A stretch of 64,000 bases of DNA, taken from contig WPIO01000002.1 in the NCBI GenBank assembly GCA_009760855.2, positions 8,104,001-8,168,000 of the forward strand. Reading direction: 5' to 3'. The notes beneath the pieces are model-generated. The model was not told the DNA's origin and did no database searches. It worked only from the letters and a program-made list of their open reading frames with translations. Each line of letters opens with the position of its first letter. Positions within the stretch are counted from its first letter, which is position 1. The stretch comes from Cristatella mucedo. Its lineage: Eukaryota; Bryozoa; Phylactolaemata; Cristatellidae. Shown here one piece after another: positions 34,446 through 45,899 of the stretch. The translations under genes and the position numbers were made by a program.

Positions 34446-35289
34446 CAGTATTACGTTTTCTATGGAGGCTTTTGTCAGTAATAGATGGCTTCAGCTTCCT
34501 TTTGTGCCTATACGAGATTAAACAAAGATCTGGGTCTCGTAAAGGGCGACAACATACTTCAATAATATTGCTTTAATTGCAAATCGAAGAAAACAAATAA
34601 TTTTATTAACATCAATTAAACTTTTGTTATTATTACTCAGGATTTGGGTCATATTTTGCCGGCGAGCGACTATACTTAGTGATGTCTACCATTGAGCACA
34701 ACTGATTTCATAGTTGTGTCAAAGAATAATCCGGCAAAAGCAAAAATAAATTATGTGACACAGTAGGGCCACTATTGGGCGATAGCCAAGGCACCAGCAC
34801 GAGTGACTGTTCATTCCTTTAGCTCCGAGATTCGATTGAAAACCGAGGCCTCGAATCACCAGCTGGTAGCGCCCGATCCGATCTCGGTACCAGCGTGAGG
34901 GTACGTCCCTGTGCTCGAAGTCTTGGGCTCGAATTCGGGAACCTGTTTTTGTACAGCACGGCGAAAATTAAATAACTGCCTATCATGACATGAACCGTAT
35001 TAATCTTTAATAGTCTGTTATTAAATACAGTGGTGGACATTTGGCAATGATTTCAATGACGCGATATAGATAGTGTTAAGGGACTGGTTCAGAGCAGTTT
35101 TCGAGCTTCTAGAAACAGTTCGACCGAAGGCAGAAAGTGTACCACGTGCATTTTCTGTGGCTGTTGACTATTTAAATTATTTAGAATATGTAATGTTTTC
35201 TACCTCTCCGTGATGAGAAAATGAAGTTTTTCCCTAAAGTGAATGTTTACTTATACGAGGAGAATGCTTTGAGACAAGTATTTAAAGAT

Positions 35290-35965
35290 TTCACTGCTTA
35301 CTGGCCTACCAGCATGTACGATCAGGCGATTGCAGCTAGTGCAAAACTCTGCAGCTAGGCTTGTCTGTCGTTAGCGTCGCAGTTGCCAAATTACTCCACT
35401 TCTTGCCGACCTGCACTGGCTACCAGTCAAGCAACGAATTGACTTCAAGGCTTTGTCTATCACTTTTAGGTCCCTTTATTCTATGGCTCTAGCCTATCTC
35501 TCAGATCTACTCCCACACCAGGCCAGGCGGCGTACCACCCGCTTTTCGGAATCCAACAGTCTAGAAATACCTCGTACAAACCTCAAATCCTTTGGAGACC
35601 GTGCATTTAGTTCGTATGCTCCCAAAGCCTGGAACTCCTTCCCGACCTGTGTCAGAACATCCCCTGACCTGACCACATTTAAAAGGAACTAAAAAACACA
35701 CCTATTTAGGACAGTATTTAGTGGGTCCCTGTGATTCGTCCTTCATGTGCTTATGCGTGCTGACGCTGTGCATGCTGCCACTAACCACATTCGCATGCTT
35801 ACCCTGTGCATGTCACCCCTAACCATATTATTCATTTTGATTGTTTTTCAAGCATGATTTTACTTACCATTCAATTGCATTTCCCTTTGCAGCAAATGTA
35901 AAGCGCCTAGAAAGAGATTAAGTTCTCTAAGGGCGCTTTATCAAGTACATTATTATTATTGTTTG
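35290..35965 (+). mobile_element. LINE-A, 5'-truncated copy
   Basis: The plus strand encodes the RT C-terminus ([35 protein letters not shown]) with a stop before the end. The 3' region and tail follow (TAAAGCGCCTAGAAAGAGAT, then GGGCGCTTTATCAAG and ATTATT). It is nearly identical to the copy at 39.0 kb. Confidence 0.9.
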
Positions 35966-36675
35966 GAAATGGGCATGGTCAGTTGAATATTTGTTGAAAA
36001 AACACATTAGTATCCAGAGTAGACACAGTCTCGTAAGTTTTTGGCGCATGCATTGTGGTTTACTAGGCTCAGCAAAGTCAAGACTAAAACCAAGACGAGA
36101 CCCGAATCCAAAAAATATATACAGCGAAGGCAGTATAGTCAGCTAAGGCGATGGGCAAGATTTGCAGATAATCTTAAACGTCTATTGAATGGGGGATTTT
36201 TTCCGAATACTTACAAGCTCAGAGTCAAACTTAGTGCAGTTCCTGAATTCCATGAATATGACCATGCAATTTGGTGCTAAAATGAGTGAAAACTCATCCA
36301 GACTTAAGTCTCATAGCACTCACTAATTTATGAAGCATTGTGTTAGCTGTTACTGGTTGGGTACGGGCTAACAAACTAAGCTTGATCGTGGAAGTGTATT
36401 AAAGCTCCTTTTTACTATTTCTCATCTAATAGAGCATGTCTTACTGGTGGTCACATCGTAATCAAGCATAGTTAAATTGTACATAGCAAAATTCCCCAGC
36501 TGGGTTGCTTAATTGACAAGATTCGTTAGATATACACTCGTCCATTGCTAGATTCAATCGTCTCGATGGGCTGCTAAGTAATTTTTAAGGGTTCATGCTT
36601 TTCCTTTAGAGGCAAATAAAGTAACTGTGAATAATTGTAGACAATTTATAAAATTTGAACAAGGCAATTTATAAA

Positions 36676-36838
36676 ATTAGAAAATCATTAATGATGGCTT
36701 TATTTCTCAAAACGTGAAACGGATCTTTAGGTTGTGTGATCTTCCGCAGAAGTTGTTACTCAGCTAATTAAAGTCACAGTGTTGCTGTAAAAAAATATGG
36801 TTGTACTTATAGATACAACTAATAAGTGCAAATTGAGT
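36676..36838. repeat. 150-bp dispersed direct repeat, copy 2
   Basis: Same block as 33591-33740, same orientation, about 3.1 kb away. Confidence 0.85.
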
Positions 36839-37164
36839 TATCCAATTTCCAATGAGAAGAGATTTATTTGAGATCGTCTCGCTACTTCTTGAATGTTGAG
36901 ATGGGTGAGTTGGTGCTACATCTTTTTGGTTTAGGTAGTCTAGGTTTTATACAATACAAAATGGCAAGTCTTTTTTTATAGAGATAATATTACCATTTGG
37001 GCAGCTAAGAGACAGCTGAATAAAGATGAAGGTTTAGCTATATTTTAATTACAATTATGTTGAAGAGATGATTTACTTATTCAGAGAAAAAAGTAAGTTT
37101 GAAGTCTCAATATCACAACCTGGGGCGTGGGTTTGAATCGTGTAGCAGAGAATCCATGTTATGC

Positions 37165-37600
37165 CTGCTATCCGCTGAATGATAGCATCTCAGAATCTAA
37201 CTGTCTACCTATACCTCGTACAAACCTCAAATCATTTGGAGATCGTGCCCTTAGCTCGTGTGCTTCCAAAGCCCGGAACTCACTCCCGACCTGCGTCACG
37301 ACATCTCCTGACTTGTCCACACTTAAAAAAAGCAATTAAACGCATCTGTTTATGACAGCATTTAGTGGATCCGGGTGATTCGTCCTTTACGTGCTTATGG
37401 GTGCCGAAACTGTTTCGTGCTGCAAATAACCGCACTTGCATAGTGACCCAATGCATGTCACCCCTAAGCATTGTATTCTTGTTGTTTATTGAGCTTGCTA
37501 CCACTAACCACTCGTTCGTGCTTCCTTTCAGCAATTGTAAAGCAACTAGAAAGAGATTGATTACTTTGAGGGCGCTTATTAAAATGTATTATTATTATTA
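37165..37600 (+). mobile_element. LINE-A, 5'-truncated copy
   Basis: Starts within the RT C-terminus ([20 protein letters not shown]) and runs through the 3' region to an ATTATT tail. It is diverged from the 35 and 39 kb copies. Confidence 0.85.
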
Positions 37601-38188
37601 TAGCTGTTAAGGCTGTTCTACCGCTATTTAAACGGGACTGTTAGATCAGATAACCTTTACTCATTACCTGTATGATTTCTCTGTCACCGCTTGCTGCTGC
37701 TTCAAAAGTTTTCTTTTATAAGTCCAGGTTATTAAAATAATTTCAAATTAACGTTTAGGCTCAGAATAGTCTTTCAAACGTACTTTTGAAAACTAGAGAA
37801 CGCTAAAAACTAGTATTTATAATTTCCTAAAGGATACAACTCTGGACAGTTTTGAACTATTAGAATGTAATCTTTAGTATTTCAAAAATCACATGCTCGT
37901 TTGGTTGGGTTAGGATAGAGCAGCTTCAGGTGCTACTAAGTGAAATGACATGTATGTAGCTATTCTTGGTTGGTTCCTTGCTGCTCGCCGAAGGCGAACC
38001 ACTGAGGCTTCAGTGCATTTACATCAGCTCATCGCCGATTTCACACGAAGATACACCCGCATCTCTCCAGCCATAAATCATCTTGAAAGTTTCTGCTTAG
38101 ATGGTCTATTGCAGACAAATACTTCCAAATAAAAAATTCGCATGCACACATGTGGCTCTGGGCCAGCTGCCGAGCTGAATCTTGAATG

Positions 38189-38516
38189 CATCGCTCACTC
38201 TAATCCTGTCCGTAAACCATCTTACTACTCCTGCCCGTGAGCCATCTTATTGCTTAGCACCTGAGCCATCACACAAGTTGTGCGTCTGCGCCATTATTCT
38301 AGGCATGATCGTGAACCATCTTACTACTCCTGCTCCCGAGCCGTCACGGTACTCTTCCTGCTGAGCCTTCACACTGTTCCTGCGCCCAAGCCATCGCATC
38401 ATACCTGATCCTGAGCCGACGCACTAGTCATGCTCTTGTGCCATCAGACATATCCTGCTCCTGAGCCGTCGCACTAATCATGCTCTTGTGTCATCACACA
38501 AATCCTGCTCCTGAGC
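38189..38516. repeat. 25-bp minisatellite, 12 units plus a degenerate first unit
   Basis: From 38218 the sequence divides into twelve units of 25 bp (one of 24), each beginning CATC or CGTC and mostly ending CCTGAGC, for example CATCTTACTACTCCTGC plus CCGTGAGC. A longer irregular unit (38189-38217) precedes. Because 25 is not a multiple of three, the array cannot encode a regular peptide repeat. Confidence 0.9.
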
Positions 38517-39039
38517 CATGCTAACTAATATTGTACTAACTAGTCACCAGAATCTATGCAGTACTCTTAGAATCATAGGTTAATAAGTCAAAGCCTTTCG
38601 GAAATGTTCGGAACCAAAGTGGCAAGGGTCTGATAGCAAAACTAGTGGTATTATTTAAAAAAAATGTAAATTCATTAATTACGTGGCCCTAGCAAGCAAT
38701 GGTAGGCGATATACAGCGAGATTTCCGTTTGTTCACGAACGGTGTCTAGGCGTGAGAATCAATGAGTGCGGGTCACAGGAGCTCCTGGAACTGCACAAAC
38801 CCGACCTGTGAGTCGTCACCAGCAACAATGGTTAGCGACCTATGCCCATTGCCATCAGGTAATAACGGAAGGCACGCGTTTATTTCCCGACCAAGACTCT
38901 TGTCATTGAATCAGCATTGTAGAGATGACATGCACAGAGTATGCAGAAAACAACAATATATTTGAAATGCTGACTCGAGTGCACTCGAGTATGTCTAGCG
39001 ATGCGTTAGTCAAAAGCTGGACGACCGAATTCGAGGTTA

Positions 39040-39695
39040 ATTCGACCAGGCGATTGCAGCTGGTGCAAAACTCTGCAGCTAGGCTTGTCTGTCGTGAGCG
39101 TCGCAGTTGCCACATTACTCCACTTCTCGCCGACCTGCACTGGCTACCAGTCAAGCAACGAATTGACTTCAAGGTTTAGTCTATCACTTTTAGGTCCCTT
39201 CATTCTATGGCTCCAGCCTTTCTCTCAGATCTACTCCCACACCAGGCCAGGCGGCGTACCATCCTCTTTTCGGAATCCAACAGTCTAGAAATACCTCGTA
39301 CAAACCTCAAATCCTTTGGAGACCGTGCATTTAGTTCGTATGCTCCCAAAGCCTAGAACTCCCACCTAACTTGCGTCACAACATCCCCGGGCTTGACCAC
39401 ATTTAAAAAGAACTTATAAAACACACCTATTTAGGACTGGATTTAGTGGGTCCCTGTGATTCGTCCTTCATGTGCTTATGCGTGCTGACACTGTGCATGA
39501 TGCCACTAACCACATTTGCATGCTGACCCTGTGCATGTCACCCCTAACGATATTATTCATTCTGTTTGTTTTTCAAGCATGATTTTACTTACCATTCAAT
39601 TGCATTTCCCTTTGCAGCAAATGTAAAGCGCATAGAAAGAGATTAAATCTCTGAGGGCGCTTTATCAAGTGCATTATTATTATCATTATTATTAT
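39040..39695 (+). mobile_element. LINE-A, 5'-truncated copy
   Basis: Starts at [20 protein letters not shown] and continues through [18 protein letters not shown] to the tail. Only scattered substitutions separate it from 35290-35965, so both inserted recently. Confidence 0.9.
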
Positions 39696-40577
39696 CAATT
39701 CACGAGTAGCTCCTGCTGCATACTGTGTCAGGCTCGTAGACCGTTTACTAAAAGGAGCCTGTTAAAGCGGTTACACTTGGAGGTTGTCAAAGAATGCATC
39801 AAGGGCAGAAGGCAGAGCGCAATAAGACGATACTTGAGCAAAGCACAAGCTTTGGAGCTGGAACTAGGGACCTGACGCTGAGCTGTAGAAGAGATACATT
39901 TGACCAGGTACCAGGGCTTCAGGCCGTCGCAAGAATAGGAGAAGGGCGAAGGCAAGAATGCCGTAGCTCTAGGCAGAACAGCGGAGCTGAAGCCAATGAG
40001 ATCGTTACTGCATGGAGCAACCCAATTTCTGTGCCCTAGAGTCTTACAGATCGCGCCTGTCCGTTAATTGTATGCTGTCTACTGTGTAAAGGTCAGTATG
40101 CCACCACTTTTTGACAAGAGTATTTACCGGCAGAGGCATGCTGCCACTAGACACCATCCAAATGCACCAAATGCAGACATCCAGTTATCTGTATCTTTTG
40201 AGCGTCTCTCACACGAGCTAGTCTTATCTTTTTGGGCGATTCCGTGTTTATAGTCTGGTGTACGTATGTTCATTCGCCTTGGTGGCAGGTAAAGTAGTAG
40301 AGTCGTTCATTTTAGCAGAGATCTGAAGTAGGACACTTCAAATATGTGAACGACTGCTCCAAGATTACTTCGCTATCTTTCAAATGAGATCCAAACTGTC
40401 TGCTACTGCAGGCAGCAGCTCTCCTATGTCTGATGGTGGCGTTTTATCTTCGCTTCTACGGCCGTATTAACACTGACTCCTCGGATCGAGTTCTAGCCGG
40501 TCTGCGACAGGCCGAACGCCCAGTGTGCACTATCGACCACCTAGCACTGAAAGCGTGCCACCCGTAATACATACACA

Positions 40578-40582
40578 TATGC

Positions 40583-40667
<85 letters not shown>
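40578..40667. repeat. (AT)n microsatellite
   Basis: About 90 bp of AT with one TAC interruption. Confidence 0.97.
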
Positions 40668-40669
<2 letters not shown>

Positions 40670-41124
40670 CCATGTACACATAAAATGCGTCCATCCACAT
40701 GAAGCGACAGGACAGTTGCTAGGTGAGGGGGAAGGTGCACATCAAGAGAGCAGCCGCTCACACAGCAGTCGACCAGCGGCTGTCCGAGGCGCGTTAAGAT
40801 GGCACAACAAAACTGTGCCCGTGTGTACTCTGGTCTCCGAGCAGCTCTTGTTTAGACGAATAGGCCATTTTGCTTTGACCATTCAGCTGCGCACGGCAAG
40901 ACAGACCCATTGAGCGAGGTTGGCCCCGCGAGCTAGAAAGTGCAAGCGAGGCAGTGCGCAAGAGTATACAAATCTAGTAAGGGCAGGCTTACCTGAGCGA
41001 AAGCTACAGGCGTTAGTTTCACAGGGCTAAGGGCTTAGTAATGGCTGACACAGTTCACGACCCGAAAAAGAAGCGACACTGGCGTAACAAAAATTTGCTT
41101 ATTTTTAAATATTTGTAGATGCTT

Positions 41125-41215
41125 TCTTTTGATCAGGTGTAAAGTGACTGTAAAAAAGATTTAGTTCTACAAGGGTGCAATACAACTCTCTTACGGTTAT
41201 TATTATTATTGCAAT
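41125..41215 (+). mobile_element. LINE-A 3' tail, diverged
   Basis: GTGTAAAGTGACTGTAAAAA, TTTAGTTCTACAAGGGTGC, then an ATTATT run. Confidence 0.6.
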
Positions 41216-41302
41216 ACTAAAATTTTCAGAATTTTTATTTGCGATTTTACTGCAAATACAAGTATACTGATCCGGATACTGTACGCTTTAATACTGAATA
41301 AT

Positions 41303-41396
41303 ATATATTATATATTATTATATATTATATTATATATATTATTATTATATTATATTATATTATATATATTATATATATTATTAATATTATATATTA
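41303..41396. repeat. (TATTATAT)n AT-rich repeat
   Basis: Pure A/T run of TATAT and TATTA units, able to fold on itself. Confidence 0.9.
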
Positions 41397-41458
41397 GATG
41401 ATTGTGACACAAACTTGATTTTCTTCTCAACTAAAATATTTATTAAAGTCCTGAAAAA

Positions 41459-41615
41459 ATGACAGACGTTAACCTTCTAGAGTTAACTTCTCTTCTTCCT
41501 GACCCCCTGACCTTCTCTATTCAGTATGACAAGGAGTTTTCTCCAGCACTCAACGGTACCTCAACTAAACTGCTGTTCACTGGTCGTAATACAACAATCA
41601 TCTGCAACCATTGTG
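41459..41615 (+). CDS. Possible orphan coding exon (hypothetical)
   Basis: An ATG at 41459 opens 52 codons, MTDVNLLELTSLLPDPLTFS onward, that look protein-like in AT-rich surroundings. The frame runs into a consensus splice donor (TGTG then GTGAGT at 41616) and would otherwise stop three codons later. No partner exon was found downstream and the product is not recognised. It could be chance. Confidence 0.25.
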
Positions 41616-42349
41616 GTGAGTGAGCTTGTTCGTAGTTTGAGCAAAACCTTACGAAAATCATTTTCGCAAATCCTTAAGATATAATATTGAAGTTAATAAG
41701 GTCTTGAAGCTTTCCGGAAACAGTGGAGTTAAAACTGCAAAGAAGTAATCTGACGGGATTAGATTACAAAAAAATTCATTGGGGTTGCCATTACTCAAAA
41801 TTAAATAGCTATTACTTTAGTTGGCCATGCAAAATAAATCTTACTTCTCTCGCACTGCTGCTAAGGCCTCTTTGCACATGTTAAAGAATTAATGAGGTTA
41901 CTATAAGACTTCCTTAAAGACGAGCCGAAGGAAAGGCACACCGAAACTGATACGTCTTGAAATGAGACTTTAAGAAAGCAAGGTCAGTGCAGCTAGAGAC
42001 TGTAATGAATGGTGGCAAGTTATTTTAAATTGAATGTCTATAAACCAATGTAGTGTTTGTCGGCGAATCTATTGTTACTCAGATATCGGAATGCTAACAC
42101 TATAAATTAGCTCTGTTCGGCTGGCGAGTCTCATGTAGCCTCTTCCCGAATTTACGGCTTTTTCAAAATGAAATATGAGTTAATGAGCGCATCAGCACTA
42201 CAGTAACATTTGCTAATTTCAAGTCTATACTATTGATCAGAATACATTTGCGCTTGCTTAGTCAAGGGTACCGTAGCCGTAATTGTGCATGAGTTTCTGA
42301 CCCCCTGGCTTGACTTCTCGAGGGTTTATACTGTCCACGCAAAAAGACG

Positions 42350-42715
42350 CTCTTACAGTCCTTTCGCAGTTCTATTGCTAGGCTTGTCTGTTGGTAAAGT
42401 TGCGGCGATTACAACATTAAACTGCCTCGTACCCACTACACGGGTTTCCTAAAGCAGAATATCAACTTCAAGGTTCTGTCAGCCAGCTTTGGATCTTTTT
42501 GTTATCTTGCTCCTACTTACCTATCTGAGACATTTTTCAATTGGGCTTATAGTTGTTCCACCTGCTCGTATGGTTGGTTGGTTTGTTCCGCCTCAAATGA
42601 GTTTTAAATCCATTGGAGATTTTGCCATTAGTTTATATTTCCCCGAATGCTGGAACTCATTCCGGCTTGAAATCACGTTATCTCATGATTAGACGACATT
42701 TAAATGAAGGTAAAA
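42350..42715 (+). mobile_element. Diverged LINE-A-like RT C-terminus
   Basis: Frame-broken matches to the ARLVC, FKVLSxxFxSF, APTYLSE and WNS/F blocks of LINE-A occur in order on the plus strand. The tail is missing and the adjacent sequence is a SINE-1 copy. Confidence 0.6.
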
Positions 42716-42791
42716 CCTAAATGTTTCCCCCTCAGTGTAGATGGATTGCCTTTCTCGTGCACGCCGGTGATTAAATCCGGCATTCTATATA

Positions 42792-42926
42792 TAATTTATT
42801 TGTATAGCGCCCCAAGAGAACTTAATCTCTATTCAGGTGCTTCACATATGCCTCAGGGCTCGAGCCCACGACCTCAGCCAGACCTTAGTCTGGTAGAGCA
42901 CCTTAACCGCTGGACCAACCCAGATT
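42792..42926 (-). mobile_element. SINE-1 (tRNA-derived)
   Basis: Minus-strand copy with the complete A-box, B-box and AAGCACCTGAATAGAGATTA tail ending GCGCTATACAAATAAATT. It is very close in sequence to the copy at 2141-2272. Confidence 0.85.
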
Positions 42927-43129
42927 AATATACTCCCTTAACCGAATACTTAAAATACCTAGAATTAGACTTGGTTTTCTAGGGGTGGTGCAAACATGTT
43001 TGGTTATGTCATGATTATACTTATTATTGTTTAAAGTAGTGATAGGTCCAGCACCGAAGAATCAACTACAGGCTGCAAAAAGGCTCACTTTGCATTTTAG
43101 CACCGTCTCATGAAAATCAAGAAAACAGC

Positions 43130-44228
43130 ATAATAATAATAATGTAATAATAATAATAATACTAACAATTTACTTGATAAAGCGCCCTCAGAGAACTTAA
43201 TCTCTTTCTAGGCGCTTTACATTTGCTGCAAAGGGAAATGCAATTGAATGGTAAGTAAAATCATGCTTGAAAAACAAACAAAATGAATAATATGGTTAGG
43301 GGTGACATGCACAGGGTCAGCATGCGAATGTGGTTAGTGGCAGCATGCACAGTGTCAGCACACACAAGCACATCAAGGACGAATCACAGGGACCCGCTAA
43401 ATGCTGTCCTAAATAGGTGTGTTTTTAGGTTCCTTTTAAATGTGGTCAGGTCGGGGGATGTTCTGACGCAGGTCGGGAGGGAGTTCCAGGCTGTGGGAGC
43501 ATACGAACTAAATGCACGGTCTCCAAAGAATTTAAGGTTTGTACGAGGTATTTGTAGACTGTTGGATTCCGAAAAGCGGGTGGTACGATGCTTGGCCTGA
43601 TGGGGTAGTATATCTGAAAGATAAGCTGGAGCCATAGAATGAAGGGACCTAAAAGTGAGCGACAAAACCTTGAAGTCAATCCGTTGCTTGACTGGTAGCC
43701 AGTGCAGGTCGGCGAGAAGTGGAGTAATGTGGCAACTGCAACGCTCACGACAGACAAGTCTAGCTGCCGAGTTTTGCACCTGCTGCAATCGCCTGATCGC
43801 ACATGCTGGTAGGCCAGTAAGCAGTGAGTTGCACAAGTCGAGACGGATGTCACGAATGCATGGACCAACTTAGATGTGGTATCTTTATCTAAACAAGCCC
43901 GAATTTTAGCAATGTTATGAAGCTGAAAATAGGTGGATGTGACTGTGGAGCTTATATGGTCGTCTAACGAGAGGTCGCTTTGGAATATGACACCTAGATT
44001 TCGAGCTGATTCAACTGGAGATATGCTGGCAGAGCCAATTTTGAGGGTCAGCCTTTCCAATCTCTGAATCACACTGGGTTTGCCCATAACAAGTAAGTTA
44101 GTTTTATCATCGTTTGGTTTTAGAAAATTTGCTGCCATCCATGTGCGGATGTCATCAATGCATGCAGCTAGTGAGTTGAGAGAATTTGAGGTGCTCGAAG
44201 GCTGGGAGGGATCAAAGCAAAATGCACT
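43130..44228 (-). mobile_element. LINE-A, 5'-truncated copy with one frameshift
   Basis: The minus strand reads MAANFLKPNDDKTNLLVMGK onward, changes frame near 43860, then reads [20 protein letters not shown] through WNSLP and [14 protein letters not shown] to a stop at 43384. The 3' tail at 43190-43130 ends in ATT repeats. Apart from the frame change the coding part is intact, so the copy is young. It is inserted into the tail of an older copy at 44229-44295. Confidence 0.9.
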
Positions 44229-44295
44229 TGATAAAGCGCCCTCAGAGAACTCAGAGATCTCTTTATAGGCGCTTTACATTTGCTGCAAAGCATGC
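44229..44295 (-). mobile_element. LINE-A 3' tail (older copy used as target)
   Basis: A second LINE-A tail (TTTGCAGCAAATGTAAAGCG on the minus strand) abuts the 5' truncation point of the previous element. Confidence 0.75.
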
Positions 44296-45899
44296 AATAT
44301 TCAGTGCAAGTATTGGTAAATGACGAGATTGAGACTTCATAGAAACAGTTTTTGTCGAAGAATCTATAAAAAACTGCAGCAATTGAAGTTACATCCTTAA
44401 ATCCCAGTGAAAATATTTCTTAGATTGTTCGTACCATTATATTTCAAGCCCCTCTATAGATTCACAACGTACCAAAAGATGACTATGTCCAGTCTCAAAA
44501 ATTACAATCTAGCAGGGTAATATTTGAGAGAAAAATACGGTGCATCTGCTTATAACAGATTTAGCAGAGGGATTTTAAATTGCAGAACCTAGATGACCAA
44601 ATTTGAGAAGTCTAAATCTGCCTCATGGCATTTACAAGTAATATTCAACGAAAACCACAGAACCAGATACATATCTGTGAAGTGCCGCATGTTGTCTTCA
44701 TGCCAATATTTAAAGCGAGGTCCAGCAGCACGCTTTCTTTTATGAGTTTATGAGCTGAGCGGCTGGGCGGACAAAAGAGTACTCTGTGCCGCCTTGCGGA
44801 GCCTGACCCGAACAACGTGTCTGACCATAATATTTTCTTACATCGGCTGCAGCAGGCTGCAGGCAGCGGGTGTGATTGCATGAGTGCTAGAGAGCGTGGT
44901 AGTTGCTTAGTTTGCTGATAGAACTCAAGATTGGTCTTGGAATATGCGCAAAAAACTGAATGCAAGGTCTTAAACAAGAAATCTTAGACATCGGGCAGGA
45001 GATTACACCTTGCGACGTTTCTTGACAAGTCGAGTTCCAGGTTAAAAAGTGTGCAGCGGCTTTTACTTTTTCTGAGAAATCCACCGGTAACCGAATTGCA
45101 TTAACTCAAAGTCAAATGAGTCGGTATGCGAACCAGCGACTTCGGTAGGAAAATATCACGGAAATGATAGCCATTGATAGTGACACTTTATAAGTTAGGG
45201 GGTTGAGTTGGTATCACGTTATATATTCCGAACCTGACTAGAGGTAGAGAGCATACACTAAAGTTCCGAGCGACATTCAGTAGTCTCTAACCTTTGCAGA
45301 GGGCAGTCATTTATTTTTGCAAAGGCAGTAATTCAGATGCTGCTTTGTTGTTCAAGCGTCCCAAGGATCAAACGAAAGATACAAGTTACGCGTCACTGAG
45401 GAAAAAATAATGTCGAGTTTCGAAGGAAAAAGTGGAACCAGTGCAGAGCTTTGAGAAGAAGAATTCGTGCATCTGCAGCAAAACACGTACAAATCCTCTC
45501 CACGAAAACCGTCACTTAGTTCAGGGCTGGGTAGGCCATCGGTTGAAGCTAGAAAAATCTCACCACGGGGATGTCGAATGTGGAAGAAAAATCTAGTGCT
45601 GTTCGAGCTTCTAACCTTCATCTGCGCCTATTGAACAACTTTCTCATCTTTTTCGCGTGGAAAATAACTACACTAGCGGAATCAAACGAGTCTCTGCACG
45701 CCCAACTGCATTGCTGCACCAAGAATGGGCTGCACTAATTTGTCACCTCCCGACACAAAGTGTTATTAGCGTTTACGTCCGTTGCAGAATTCTCTTCCAA
45801 AAATCAAAGTTTTTGCCGAAATCGTATACAAAAACGGATACAGTTAAAATCTGTTGAAAGCTTATCTATTTGTTGTTTGACCTTAATGCATCAGAAATA
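44296..45899. other. Unassigned AT-rich stretch
   Basis: Minus-strand frames of 110 (44645-44977) and 89 codons (45352-45621) are the longest. Neither has a recognised motif or supported splice sites. No named repeat was seen. Confidence 0.4.

Noticed and set aside
34820..34950. A possible third tRNA-derived SINE with GGGCTCGAATTCGGG
   Set aside because: Only a B-box-like word is present. No convincing A box at the right distance, no tail and no second copy.
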